Source: Streptantibioticus_A sp037034305 (lineage in GTDB: Bacteria; Actinomycetota; Actinomycetes; Streptomycetales; Streptomycetaceae). Taken from it: DNA of 64,000 bases. The first letter of the stretch is position 1, and the number at the start of each line of letters is the position of its first letter. The notes under the pieces are model-generated. The model made no database searches, was not told the origin of the DNA, and worked only from the letters and a program-made list of their open reading frames with translations. The stretch is taken from assembly GCA_037034305.1 (NCBI GenBank), contig JBAGJY010000016.1, positions 1 through 64,000 on the forward strand, written 5' to 3'. The position numbers were made by a program, and so were the translations under genes. Shown piece by piece: positions 8,292-19,404 of the stretch.

Positions 8292-8347
8292 CACTCGGCG
8301 TGCCGAGTGTGGCGATCGTTGACGCACTCCGAGTGACTCCCTACCGT
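8292..8347 (+). promoter_or_regulatory. Promoter with GAGTG palindromes, probable MerR self-operator
   Basis: TTGACG (8319-8324), a 17-nt spacer and TACCGT (8342-8347) form a near-consensus vegetative promoter for the MerR gene. CACTCGGC-GT-GCCGAGTG (8292-8309) is a perfect palindrome just upstream of the -35. CACTC-C-GAGTG (8325-8335) lies inside the spacer, the usual site of MerR-family operators. The shared CACTC/GAGTG half-sites suggest one regulator binds both. Confidence 0.65.
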
Positions 8348-8451
8348 CGAGTGGGAAAGTCCTGGAGGGTGCAGTGCCGTGTCCCCGCGCATCCGTGGCG
8401 GGCAGGGCCGCGTACCTGTGTGCTCCGGGATGTGAAGGGACGGAGGTCGGC

Positions 8452-9060
8452 GTGAGAAGCACCGGCGACGGGGCGGCCGCGGGCGGTGCGTTTCCGGTCC
8501 ACGGGGCCGTGTCCCGTACCACGCACCGCAGGGCGGACGAGGGTGCCACGGGGGCGGAGCGCGAGACCGAGAGCGTCGGCTACCGGGGCCCCACGGCCTG
8601 CGCGGCGGCCGGGATCACCTACCGGCAACTGGACTACTGGGCCCGCACCGGTCTGGTCGAGCCCAGCATCCGGCCCGCCTATGGCTCCGGAACCCAGCGA
8701 CTTTACAGCTTCCGTGACGTCGTCGTCCTCAAAATCGTCAAGCGGCTGCTGGACACCGGCGTCGCGCTGCAGAACATCCGGACCGCGGTGCGCTATCTCA
8801 GTACCTGGGCCGAGGCGGACGCGGTCCGCACCACGCTGATGTGCGACGGGGCCACGGTCTACGAGTGCACCTCGCCGGACGAGGTGGTGAGCCTGCTCCA
8901 GGGCGGCCAGGGCGTCTTCGGTATCGCGGTCGGCGTGGTCTGGCGGGACGTGGAGAGCAGCCTCGCCCAACTGCACGGCGAGCGGGTGGACACCGGCGAG
9001 ACCCTGGTCGGGCACAACCCCGAGGACGAACTGGCCCGCCGCCGCCACCGCGCGGGCTGA
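8452..9060 (+). CDS. MerR-family regulator, Rv1828/Cg1633 type
   Basis: The product is 202 residues from GTG 8452, which has GGAGG at 8442-8446 five nt upstream. A disordered N-terminus of about 50 residues precedes the MerR HTH (GPTACAAAGITYRQLDYWAR, then TGLVEPSIRPAYGSGTQRLY) and a dimerisation helix (LKIVKRLLDTGVALQNI). The C-terminal domain contains GVFGIAVGVVWRDVESSLA. No metal-binding cysteines are visible. It closes the conserved garA-ftsR-nuclease-merR block. Its own promoter carries paired CACTC/GAGTG palindromes, so autoregulation is likely (inference). Confidence 0.8.
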   Translation: MRSTGDGAAAGGAFPVHGAVSRTTHRRADEGATGAERETESVGYRGPTACAAAGITYRQLDYWARTGLVEPSIRPAYGSGTQRLYSFRDVVVLKIVKRLLDTGVALQNIRTAVRYLSTWAEADAVRTTLMCDGATVYECTSPDEVVSLLQGGQGVFGIAVGVVWRDVESSLAQLHGERVDTGETLVGHNPEDELARRRHRAG

Positions 9061-9082
9061 CCGCTCCCACACCGCCCACGCT

Positions 9083-9100
9083 GCCGTACACGTGTACGGC
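9083..9100. promoter_or_regulatory. 18-bp perfect palindrome upstream of dinB
   Basis: GCCGTACACGTGTACGGC is perfectly self-complementary with no loop. It is centred about 42 nt before the dinB start and 23 nt after the MerR stop. Lack of a loop argues for a protein-binding site rather than a terminator. It is not a LexA box. Confidence 0.45.
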
Positions 9101-9133
9101 GGATGTCGGTGTCATACGGCAGCATCAGTGGCT

Positions 9134-10513
9134 GTGAGGAACACGCCGACGATCCTGCATCTCGACATGGACGCCTTCTTCGCCGCGGTGGAGCAGGCGG
9201 CCAAGCCGAGCCTGCGAGGAAAGCCGGTGGTGGTCGGCGGCCTGGGACCACGCGGTGTGGTCTCCACGGCCTCGTACGAGGCGCGGGTGTACGGGGTGCA
9301 CTCCGCGATGGCGATGGCACAGGCCAGGCGGCTGTGCCCGAACGCGGCCTATCTGACACCCAGATTCGGGCTGTACCGCCAGGTGAGTGACACGGTCATG
9401 GGCCTGCTGCACCAGCTGTCGCCGCTGGTGGAGCCGCTCAGCCTGGACGAGGCGTTCGTCGACCTGGCCGCGGGCGAGTGCGGTGAGCGGCTGCGCGCCC
9501 TGCCGGAGTCCGAGCTGGCGGCCGGGCTGCGCGGGGTCGCCGAACGGCTGCGGGCGGACATCACGGCGGCCACCGGGCTGACCGCCTCGGTCGGGCTGGC
9601 CAGCTCCAAACTGCTGGCCAAGATCGGTTCTGATGCCGCCAAGCCCAACGGCCTGGTGGTGATCGAACCCGGCACGGAAGAGGACTTCCTCGGCCCCAAG
9701 ACGGTGCGCACCCTGTGGGGCGTGGGCCCGGCCACCGCCGAGCACCTGCGGCGGGCCGGTATCACCACGGTCGCGGAGGTCGCCGAGGCGGGCGAGGCCG
9801 AACTGGTCCGGCTGCTCGGAAAGGCGCACGGCGCCTCGCTGTACGCCATGGCCACCGGGCAGGACGACCGGCCGGTGGTGGCCGACCGCGACGTGAAGTC
9901 GGTCTCCGTGGAGGACACCTTCGACGTGGACCTCACCGACCGGGCCCGGGTGCGGGCCGAGGTCGGTCGGCTGGCGGACCGCTGCGTCCAGCGGCTGCGC
10001 TCCGCGGGCCGCTCCGGTCGCACCGTCGTGCTCAAGGTGCGCCGCTACGACTTCACCACGCTCACCCGCTCCGAGACGCTGCGCGCGCCCACCGATGATC
10101 CGCTGGTCGTCAGGGAGACCGCCGGACGGCTGATCGAGGCGGTGGACACCACCGGAGGGGTGCGGCTGCTGGGCGTCGGGGTGGCGGGCCTCGCCGACTT
10201 CACCCAGGAGGACCTCTTCGCCCAGGTCCAGGAGGACGGCCGGGCCGAGCCGGAGTCCGCCGAGACGGCGCCGGTGCGCCCGGAACCGATACCGCACCCG
10301 GACGTCCACCGCTGGAGACCCGGCCAGGACGTGACGCACACCGAGTTCGGCGCCGGATGGGTGCAGGGCAGCGGGGTCGGCCGGGTCACCGTCCGCTTCG
10401 AGGTACCGGGCGGCGAGCCGGGCCGGGTGCGCACCTTCGCGGTGGACGATCCGCTGCTGGCGCCCGCCGAGCCGTTGCCGCTGGTGTCCGGGAGCCCGGT
10501 GGATCCGCCGTGA
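9134..10513 (+). CDS. dinB: DNA polymerase IV (Y-family)
   Basis: This 459-residue translesion polymerase has metal ligands in LDMDAFF (D11) and SLDEAFVD (D105, E106), the little-finger domain, and a clamp-binding QEDLF motif (358-362). Beyond the usual length there is a C-terminal extension of about 70 residues (VTHTEFGAGWVQGSGVGRV region) resembling the small beta-barrel at the end of UvrD/PcrA helicases. This extension is common in actinomycete DinB proteins. GTG 9134 gives the family-typical N-terminus MRNTPTILHLDMD; GTG 9128 is an alternative. There is no clear ribosome site. An unusual 18-bp palindrome lies upstream and no SOS box was found. Confidence 0.9.
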   Translation: MRNTPTILHLDMDAFFAAVEQAAKPSLRGKPVVVGGLGPRGVVSTASYEARVYGVHSAMAMAQARRLCPNAAYLTPRFGLYRQVSDTVMGLLHQLSPLVEPLSLDEAFVDLAAGECGERLRALPESELAAGLRGVAERLRADITAATGLTASVGLASSKLLAKIGSDAAKPNGLVVIEPGTEEDFLGPKTVRTLWGVGPATAEHLRRAGITTVAEVAEAGEAELVRLLGKAHGASLYAMATGQDDRPVVADRDVKSVSVEDTFDVDLTDRARVRAEVGRLADRCVQRLRSAGRSGRTVVLKVRRYDFTTLTRSETLRAPTDDPLVVRETAGRLIEAVDTTGGVRLLGVGVAGLADFTQEDLFAQVQEDGRAEPESAETAPVRPEPIPHPDVHRWRPGQDVTHTEFGAGWVQGSGVGRVTVRFEVPGGEPGRVRTFAVDDPLLAPAEPLPLVSGSPVDPP

Positions 10514-10528
10514 CCGGTGACCGGCGGG

Positions 10529-10915
10529 TCAGTCCTGGGCGTCATCGCCCGCGACGCGGCCGAAGTCGGTGTCGCCGGGAGGTCTCGCCTCTGGCCCCGG
10601 AGGCGGCACCTCCAGGCCGTAGTGGTGGTAGAGCTGGAGTTCCTGCTCGGGGGAGAGATGGCGGCCGACGCCGAAGTCCGGGGCGCCCTTGACCAGGGCC
10701 TTGTCGAACGGCACCATCAGCGACTCGCCCTCCAGCTCGCTGGGCTCCAACGGGACGAACGCGTCGCGGCCGAACAGCCCGGTGCGCACCGCGGCCCACT
10801 CCGGTTCGCCGGTCGCGTCGTCCAGGTACACCTCGTCCACCGTGCCGATCTTCACGCCGTTGCGGTCGAACGCCTTACGGCCGATCAGGCTCCGCGGATC
10901 GATATCGGTCTGCAC
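10529..10915 (-). CDS. PRC-barrel domain protein
   Basis: The 128-residue product carries a PRC-barrel domain (about 5-75). Its segments are IDPRSLIGRKAFDRNGVKIG, TVDEVYLDDATGEPEWAAVR and AFVPLEPSELEGESLMVPF. A C-terminal part with LSPEQELQLYHHYGLEVPPP follows. PRC-barrels mediate small-molecule or protein contacts in proteins from RimM to reaction-centre H chains, and the role here is unknown. The reverse-strand GTG at 10915 is preceded by GGAGGGATC. It converges with dinB, whose stop is 15 nt away. Confidence 0.85.
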   Translation of the reverse strand: MQTDIDPRSLIGRKAFDRNGVKIGTVDEVYLDDATGEPEWAAVRTGLFGRDAFVPLEPSELEGESLMVPFDKALVKGAPDFGVGRHLSPEQELQLYHHYGLEVPPPGPEARPPGDTDFGRVAGDDAQD

Positions 10916-11112
10916 GATCCCTCCATGTGGTCGAAGGGGCCCCTCCCATGCCCGCCAGGCGACGGAGGGGGCACCTCCCGCGCCCTGAAGCCAGGGGGGG
11001 AGGTCCAACACCTTCACGAAAAGCCACATTCCGGGGCGTGTCGAATCGAGAGGGCGGCCAAGTCCGGTCGAAGGACCATTCGAGGGCCATCGGTTTGCGA
11101 CGACTGCGCTGG

Positions 11113-11118
11113 TAGGGT
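11113..11118 (+). promoter_or_regulatory. -10 box for the riboswitch-gcvP transcript
   Basis: TAGGGT at 11113-11118 is well placed to start a transcript shortly before the glycine riboswitch. A convincing -35 at 17-18 nt is not seen. Confidence 0.35.
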
Positions 11119-11138
11119 GGCAAGTGGCCGCTGACCCT

Positions 11139-11371
11139 GTGCGGGAGAGTCCTGACGACATCGCAAGCCGTCGCCAGGCGCCGAAGGAGCAAACCCTCCC
11201 CGGAATCTCTCAGGCATCCGTACCGCGCGGACGAGGTCACTCTGGAAAGCAGGGCGAGCTGACTCGGTGCGTGTTCGGACCGGGGCGGTCTCCGTCCTCA
11301 CCGACGGTGAAAGCCGCACCGCCTCGGCGGCCGCGGTGAAGCTCTCAGGTCGATGACAGAGGGGGAGGCCG
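11139..11371 (+). ncRNA. Tandem glycine riboswitch controlling gcvP
   Basis: Two aptamers are recognisable. The first shows CGGGAGAGTCCTG, GGCGCCGAAGGAGCAA (11177-11192), TCTCTCAGGCA (11206-11216) and CACTCTGGAAAGCAG. The second shows GGTGAAAGCCGCA, GCTCTCAGGTCGATG and the hallmark GACAGAGGGGGA (about 11355-11366). They lie in the leader of glycine decarboxylase, the classic target. Tandem glycine aptamers normally turn expression on when glycine is abundant. Confidence 0.9.
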
Positions 11372-11434
11372 ACAGGGCACCCACGCCGTGGTGCCCCTCA
11401 CTAGGTCGCACACCGACCAGGAGGCCTCCCTAAG

Positions 11435-14323
<2,889 letters not shown>

Positions 14324-14337
14324 TCGAAGACCGTGGG

Positions 14338-14367
14338 ACCGGAGCGGCGCTGATCCACCGCTCCGGT
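14338..14367. terminator. Bidirectional hairpin between gcvP and the DUF5999 gene
   Basis: ACCGGAGCGG (14338-14347) pairs perfectly with CCGCTCCGGT (14358-14367) across a 10-nt loop, between two convergent genes. Confidence 0.7.
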
Positions 14368-14380
14368 TCGCGGCGTGCGA

Positions 14381-14587
14381 TCAGGCCGCGGTGGCGATGT
14401 CTGCGGCGTCCAGCGGCCGGTGCGGAGCGATGATCTGGCCGTCCGGCAGCAGCTCACCGGTGTCCTCGAAGAGCAGGACGCCGTTGCACAGCAGGCTCCA
14501 GCCCTGTTCCGGATGGTGGGCCACAAGGTGGGCGGCCTCCCGGTCGGCGGAGTCCGCGGATGGGCACTGAGGCTGGTGCTGGCACAT
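14381..14587 (-). CDS. DUF5999 family small protein
   Basis: The 68-residue product starts MCQHQPQCPSADSADREAA and contains HHPEQGWSLLCNGVLLFEDT. It matches a small protein family restricted to streptomycete-like actinomycetes with N-terminal Cys/His residues; its function is unknown. ATG 14587 gives the family start. An in-frame ATG at 14650 would add 21 residues unlike the family. It converges with gcvP behind a shared hairpin. Confidence 0.75.
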   Translation of the reverse strand: MCQHQPQCPSADSADREAAHLVAHHPEQGWSLLCNGVLLFEDTGELLPDGQIIAPHRPLDAADIATAA

Positions 14588-14921
14588 TGACGTGGTCTTT
14601 CGCTGCGATTGGTCTGCTGTGCGGCTGGATCGGTGGTCTACCGTGCTCATGGCCGCCCCCCCGTTTCGGTTCGGTCGGGTCCAGTCTTGCCCTACGGGCC
14701 TGGTTCCGCAGGGATTTCGGCTCAGCTCTCCTCAACAGTTGGGGACGCGTCACCCGCCCGGGCGGTTGCCGCCGGATCCGCCACCACCGGGACGGTCCGC
14801 GTCACTGGATACGTCACGGCGCACGTTCCGGTTCAGCGCACCACCGCAACGCGCCACCCACCGCGAACCGTGCGCCCCCGGCATCCGGCCGGGGGCGCAC
14901 GGTTCGCGGCGGTGCGTTCCG
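14588..14921. other. Intergenic stretch without a convincing gene
   Basis: These 334 nt hold the upstream region of the DUF5999 gene and, at their left-to-right end, the strong hairpin at 14861-14909. Open frames here do not resemble proteins. Confidence 0.5.
14861..14909. terminator. 21-bp perfect terminator hairpin
   Basis: Arms 14861-14881 and 14889-14909 are perfectly complementary over 21 bp with a 7-nt loop. The hairpin lies 12 nt past the stop of the reverse-strand gene at 14922, which it probably terminates. Confidence 0.8.
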
Positions 14922-15506
14922 CTAGACCCCGCTGCCGAGCAGCGGCACCGGACGGATCCGGTGGGTGAGCACCGGTACCAGGTCCGCCACCCGGTAGGGC
15001 CGGTGCGCCGCGATGCCCGGCGGTGCCGGAGCCAGCGGAATCAGTACGTCCGCCGGGGCGGGCTGTGCGTCGTCGCCGTCCGCGACATCGCCGTGCAGCC
15101 ACAGGCAGAGCATGTACAGCCCGGGGATGGACAGCAGGCGCGGCTGGTACGCGGACGGCAGCGGCTCCGCCTGCCGTAGCGCGTGCTCGGTGGAGGCGAG
15201 GAAAGGCCCCTCGCAGAAGTGCGAGAACGCCCAGCCGTCCGGGGTGATCATGGTCTCGGCCGCCGCCACCACCTGGTCGCCGCCGCGGACCAGGAACCGC
15301 CACCCGGTCAGCCGGGCCCGTGGCATCGCGTCGCTCGCCGCCGCCGGATGCAGCAGATGGACCGGAAGCGGGTGTTCGGGCACCAGCGGACCGGCGGAGG
15401 TGCGCAGGGCGGGCGTACTGGCGGCGCGGACCGCCAGTGGCGAAGCAAGGGCCGCGAGGACGCTGCGCAGAGCGGGCGCGGGGGCCGGAGGGACATGCAG
15501 CGGCAT
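14922..15506 (-). CDS. Conserved hypothetical protein
   Basis: I do not recognise a named domain in this 194-residue protein. The N-terminal third is Ala/Pro-rich. The middle has well-formed beta-type segments (GWRFLVRGGDQVVAAAETM, TPDGWAFSHFCEGPF) and an aromatic-rich LLSIPGLYMLCLWLHGDVAD. There is no signal peptide or membrane helix. ATG 15506 is used because the frame upstream is composition-driven. Codon use is typical of real genes here, and a strong terminator follows. Confidence 0.65.
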   Translation of the reverse strand: MPLHVPPAPAPALRSVLAALASPLAVRAASTPALRTSAGPLVPEHPLPVHLLHPAAASDAMPRARLTGWRFLVRGGDQVVAAAETMITPDGWAFSHFCEGPFLASTEHALRQAEPLPSAYQPRLLSIPGLYMLCLWLHGDVADGDDAQPAPADVLIPLAPAPPGIAAHRPYRVADLVPVLTHRIRPVPLLGSGV

Positions 15507-16072
15507 GGTGGGTCGCCTCTCGCTGGAGACAGGGTGGTGCAGGACGCGGTGCGGACGGCGCTGTGTACGGTGCGGTGCTGTTGTACTACGCGGTGTAACG
15601 AGGCATCGTCGGCCGGGCACCCCACCCGTGGGGGCGCGGGATGTCCGGTTCCGGCGGTGGCATGCAGAGTTCTTCCCGTGGCCTGGATGTGCGCGGGGGC
15701 GCAACCGGCGGGTCGTGGAGTCTCTGCCTGTGCGCGAAGTTTATACGAAACGTGTTCGCCCGGCGATTCGGCTACCGGGTTGCGGTAGTAGGGGCAAGGC
15801 TGTATCAAGCCGTTCCATCGCGCTATTCAGAGTCATTCTTGAGCAGCATAGCGGCGATACGCTGGCACAACAATGGCTGCGCGGTTGGCTGGTTCCCGCA
15901 CATGATTTTCCTGGCGGGTTGTGCCCGTTGGGCTGGACGGCTTCGTATGCCAACGGAATGTGCCGGAACGGCTGAAGCGTGCGCCCGGCGTCCACCGGGC
16001 GCACGCTGGGCGTTATGGATCCGCTGTGCTGGGCATCATCGGTGCACGGCCCATACGAGGAGGGACCCTGCG
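15507..16072. other. Divergent intergenic region with a less GC-rich core
   Basis: This 566-nt gap separates a reverse gene from the GCS2-type gene. Roughly 15735-15975 is visibly less GC-rich than its neighbours, and a hairpin follows at 15976-16007. Translations of the core look partly protein-like in more than one frame but lack a start with a ribosome site, so no gene is called. Confidence 0.5.
15976..16007. terminator. 13-bp hairpin before the GCS2-type gene
   Basis: AGCGTGCGCCCGG (15976-15988) and CCGGGCGCACGCT (15995-16007) form a perfect stem with a 6-nt loop, ending 65 nt before the ATG at 16073. It could end a transcript from the unassigned region or act as an attenuator. Confidence 0.55.
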
Positions 16073-17575
16073 ATGGGAGAAAAGGTCGTGGCCAGCGGGT
16101 TCGACCTGTCCGATCGGCAGCGGTACCGGCGCAAGCTGCAACAGTGTCTGACGGGTCTGGAGCGACTCCTGGAGGAACGGCGTTTCGACCGGCCCCGCAA
16201 CCTGATGGGGCTGGAGATCGAATTGAATCTCGCGGATTCCGACGGACTGCCCCGCATGATGAACGAAGAGGTGCTGGAGCGCATCGCGAGTCGGGATTTC
16301 CAGACGGAACTCGCGCAGTTCAACATCGAGGTGAACATCGCTCCGCACCGGCTCTCCGGCCGGGTCCTCGATCAACTTGCGGAAGAACTGCGGATAGGCC
16401 TTGGATATGCCGACCGCAAAGCCGCGGAAGTCGGCGCGAGTATCGTCATGATCGGAATTCTGCCGACCCTCGGCGCACAGGACCTGGTCCAGGCGAACCT
16501 CTCCCGGGTCGACCGCTACCGGCTGCTCAACGACCGCATCCTCGCGGCTCGCGGCGAGGACCTCACCTTGGACATCGAGGGCGTCGAGCACCTCACGTGC
16601 ACCTCCGGCTCCATCGCCCCGGAGGCGGCGGCCACCTCGATGCAGATGCACCTGCAGGTGACGCCCGGCCGCTTCGCAGCCGTGTGGAACGCGGCGCAGG
16701 CGGCGGTCGGGCCGCAGATCGCGCTGGGCGCCAACTCGCCCTTCCTGTTCGGCCGTGAACTGTGGCGGGAGACCCGGCCGGTGCTCTTCCAGCAGGCCAC
16801 CGACACCCGCCCGCAGGAGCTGACCGTGCAGGGGGTGCGCCCGCTGACCTGGTTCGGCGAGCGGTGGATCAGCAGCGCCTACGACCTGTTCGCGGAGAAC
16901 GTGCGCTACTTCCCTTCCCTGCTGCCCATCTGCGACGACGAGGACCCGCTTCGGGTGCTGGACGAGGGCGGCGTACCGCGGCTGAAGGAACTGCAACTGC
17001 ACAACGGCACCATCTACCGCTGGAACCGGCCGGTGTACGCGGTGGTGGACGGCGTACCGCATCTGCGGGTGGAGAACCGGGTGATGCCCGCCGGTCCCAC
17101 CGTCACCGACGTGGTGGCCAACGCCGCCTTCTACTACGGCCTGATCCGCGCCCTCGCCGAATCCTCGCGTCCGGTGTGGACCAGACTGCCGTTCTCCGCC
17201 GCCGCCGAGAACTTCGAGACCGCCTGCCGCCGGGGCATCGAGGCGGAACTGACCTGGCCGCGCCCCGGCCGCGGCGGCCTGACCCGGACCCCCGCCGTAC
17301 GGCTGGTGCAGGACGAACTGCTGCCGCTCGCCTCGGCCGGGCTCGACGCCTGGGGCGTGGCGCCCGCCGACCGCGACCGCTACCTCGGGGTGATCGAGGA
17401 GCGCTGTCGCTGCCGGGTCAACGGCGCCTCCTGGCAGGCCGCCGCCTACCACCGCGCACTGGAACGGGGCCTGGACCGACACAAGGCGCTGGCCGCGATG
17501 ACCCGCCGCTACTGCGAACTGATGCGCTCCGGCGACCCGGTGCACAGCTGGCCAGCGGGGCTTCCGTTGAGCTGA
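16073..17575 (+). CDS. Glutamate-cysteine ligase family 2 (GCS2-like) protein
   Basis: The 500-residue product has GCS2-like features: an early glutamate-rich strand NLMGLEIELNLADSDG, the TELAQFNIEVNIAPHRLSG block, ATSMQMHLQVTP and FLFGRELWRETRPVLFQQ. This ATP-dependent carboxylate-amine ligase family includes YbdK-type enzymes; the exact substrates here are not known. ATG 16073 is chosen for GAGGAGGG 9-10 nt upstream and the protein-like start. An open frame extending further left is composition only. It appears monocistronic, with the CPBP protease gene 56 nt downstream on the same strand. Confidence 0.8.
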   Translation: MGEKVVASGFDLSDRQRYRRKLQQCLTGLERLLEERRFDRPRNLMGLEIELNLADSDGLPRMMNEEVLERIASRDFQTELAQFNIEVNIAPHRLSGRVLDQLAEELRIGLGYADRKAAEVGASIVMIGILPTLGAQDLVQANLSRVDRYRLLNDRILAARGEDLTLDIEGVEHLTCTSGSIAPEAAATSMQMHLQVTPGRFAAVWNAAQAAVGPQIALGANSPFLFGRELWRETRPVLFQQATDTRPQELTVQGVRPLTWFGERWISSAYDLFAENVRYFPSLLPICDDEDPLRVLDEGGVPRLKELQLHNGTIYRWNRPVYAVVDGVPHLRVENRVMPAGPTVTDVVANAAFYYGLIRALAESSRPVWTRLPFSAAAENFETACRRGIEAELTWPRPGRGGLTRTPAVRLVQDELLPLASAGLDAWGVAPADRDRYLGVIEERCRCRVNGASWQAAAYHRALERGLDRHKALAAMTRRYCELMRSGDPVHSWPAGLPLS

Positions 17576-17631
17576 GCGCCTATCGTGTGCGAGCGGCCAG
17601 GTGAGCGCGGATCGCACAGACGGAGGCATGC

Positions 17632-18489
17632 GTGCACGGAGAGTACTGCGAGGCGGCCGGGGGCACCCCGACGGGGTCCGACCGCGTTGGGAGTGCTGTG
17701 ACGCCCTCCACTTCGCACCCGGCCGACGGATCCGCCCTCGCCCCGCGCACCCTGCGCAGCGAGACCCTGCTGGTACTGGCCCTCTCGCTGGGCGCCAGCG
17801 CGGTCAGCGCGCTGATCAGTTTCGTCGGCTCGGTCACCAAGCCCGGAGCGCTACGGAACCAGGCGGCCACCCTGGTCGGCAGCCAGGCGCCCGGGCGGCA
17901 CTGGCTGGACCTGGCGTGGCAGCTGTTCAGCGTGGGCACCGCACTGGTCCCGGTCGCGCTGGTGGCGCACCTGCTGGCCAGGGAGGGCGTGGGCATGCGG
18001 TCGATCGGTTTCGACCTGCGCCGCCCGCGGTTCGACCTGTCGTGGGGCGCGCTCGTCGCGGCGGCCATCGGCGGTAGCGGGCTGGCGCTCTACCTGGGCG
18101 CCCGGGCGGCCGGGGTCAACCTCACCGTGGTGCCGGAGTCGCTGCCCGGTGTGTGGTGGCGGATTCCGGTCCTGGTCGCGGCGGCGGCGCAGAACGCGGT
18201 GGTCGAGGAGGTCATCGTCGTCGGCTACCTGCTGCGCAGGCTGGACCAGTTGGGCTGGCGGCCGGGCGCGGCGATGGCGGTGAGCGCGCTGCTGCGCGGG
18301 TCGTACCACCTCTACCAGGGCATCGGCGGGTTCGTCGGCAACCTGGTGATGGGCGTCATCTTCGTGCTGCTCTACCGCCGTTGGGGCCGGGTGGGGCCGC
18401 TGGTGGCGGCGCACGCGCTCATCGACACGGTGGCCTTCGTCGGCTTCGTGCTGCTGGCGGGCAAGGTGGGCTGGCTGCCGACGAAGTGA
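17632..18489 (+). CDS. CPBP family intramembrane metalloprotease
   Basis: This 285-residue polytopic protein carries the CPBP/Rce1-type motifs E192-E193 in VVEEVIVVGYLLRR, H226 in LRGSYHLYQG and H261/D265 in HALID. It should be a membrane-embedded metal-dependent protease. Substrates in bacteria range from bacteriocin precursors to unknown. GTG 17632 has GGAGG about 7 nt upstream; an internal GTG at 17698 would still leave the domain intact. It ends 32 nt before the convergent PhzF gene. Confidence 0.85.
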   Translation: MHGEYCEAAGGTPTGSDRVGSAVTPSTSHPADGSALAPRTLRSETLLVLALSLGASAVSALISFVGSVTKPGALRNQAATLVGSQAPGRHWLDLAWQLFSVGTALVPVALVAHLLAREGVGMRSIGFDLRRPRFDLSWGALVAAAIGGSGLALYLGARAAGVNLTVVPESLPGVWWRIPVLVAAAAQNAVVEEVIVVGYLLRRLDQLGWRPGAAMAVSALLRGSYHLYQGIGGFVGNLVMGVIFVLLYRRWGRVGPLVAAHALIDTVAFVGFVLLAGKVGWLPTK

Positions 18490-18521
18490 GCGGCCCCCCC
18501 GGCCCGGCCCCGGAACAGGCG

Positions 18522-19337
18522 TCAGGCCAACAGTTCGCCCTCGATGACGGTGACCGCGTGGCCGGTGAGCAGCGTGCGGTCGCCGTGCAGCGCGGTGCGC
18601 ACCAGACCGGTGCGGGCGGAGGCCTGCAGGCCGGCCAGTTCGGTACGGCCGAGTCGCGCGGACCAGAACGGGGCGAGCGCGGTGTGGGCGCTGCCGGTGA
18701 CCGGGTCCTCGGGGATGCCCACGGCCGGGCCGAAGAACCGGGAGACGAAGTCGTAGCCGCCGCTGCGGTCCTCGGCGGCGGCGGTGACGATCAGGCCGCG
18801 GTGCGGAAGGTTTCCGATCGCCGCGAGGTCGGGGGACAGGCCGCGCACCGTAGCCTCGTCGGGCATTTCTACCAGCAGGTCACCGGTGTTCGGCCCGGTG
18901 TCGTACGCGCCGAGCACCGGCGCGCCCAGTGCCCGCGGCAGTGCGCTGGGCGGCTCCACCGCGGTGAGTTCGGCGGTGGGGAAGTCCAGGGTGATCGCGC
19001 CGTCGTCGGCCGCCGCCGCGCGTAGCACGCCGCTGCGGGTGGTGAAGCGGATGGTGCCGCTCGCGCTGCCGGTGCTCAGCAGGATGTGCGCGGTCGCGAG
19101 GGTGGCATGGCCGCACATGTCGACCTCGGTCACCGGGGTGAACCAGCGCAGCGCCCAGTCCGCCGGTGCGCCGGGCGGCAGCCGATGGGCGAAGGCGGTC
19201 TCCGGGAGGTTGACCTCGGCGGCCACCTGGCGCATGCGGTCCACGTGCGGGAACCCGTCCCCGCCGAGCAGTACGACACCGGCCGGATTGCCGGCGAACG
19301 GGCGGGCGGTGAAGGCGTCGACGATGCGGATCCTCAT
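18522..19337 (-). CDS. PhzF family isomerase/epimerase-like protein
   Basis: The 271-residue product has the PhzF fold signatures MRIRIVDAFTARPFAGNPAG, the catalytic-glutamate motif NLPETAF (about residue 45) and DMCGHATLATAH. PhzF-like enzymes shift protons by acid-base chemistry without a cofactor. No phenazine genes are nearby, so a housekeeping isomerase role is more likely. ATG 19337 starts the conserved MRIRIVDAF. It diverges from the PadR gene. Confidence 0.85.
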   Translation of the reverse strand: MRIRIVDAFTARPFAGNPAGVVLLGGDGFPHVDRMRQVAAEVNLPETAFAHRLPPGAPADWALRWFTPVTEVDMCGHATLATAHILLSTGSASGTIRFTTRSGVLRAAAADDGAITLDFPTAELTAVEPPSALPRALGAPVLGAYDTGPNTGDLLVEMPDEATVRGLSPDLAAIGNLPHRGLIVTAAAEDRSGGYDFVSRFFGPAVGIPEDPVTGSAHTALAPFWSARLGRTELAGLQASARTGLVRTALHGDRTLLTGHAVTVIEGELLA

Positions 19338-19404
19338 GATCGCGACGGTACCGGCGCGACCGCCCGGCGGATACGGCCAATTCACCGAAGCTGGCACAAG
19401 GGGC

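Noticed and set aside
15641..16072. Upstream extension of the GCS2-type gene to 15641
   Set aside because: The ATG at 16073 has GAGGAGGG upstream and starts the family-like sequence; the extension crosses the less GC-rich region and a hairpin and looks non-protein.
18522..19337. Phenazine biosynthesis from the PhzF-family gene
   Set aside because: A lone PhzF-like isomerase is common and no other phz genes are nearby.
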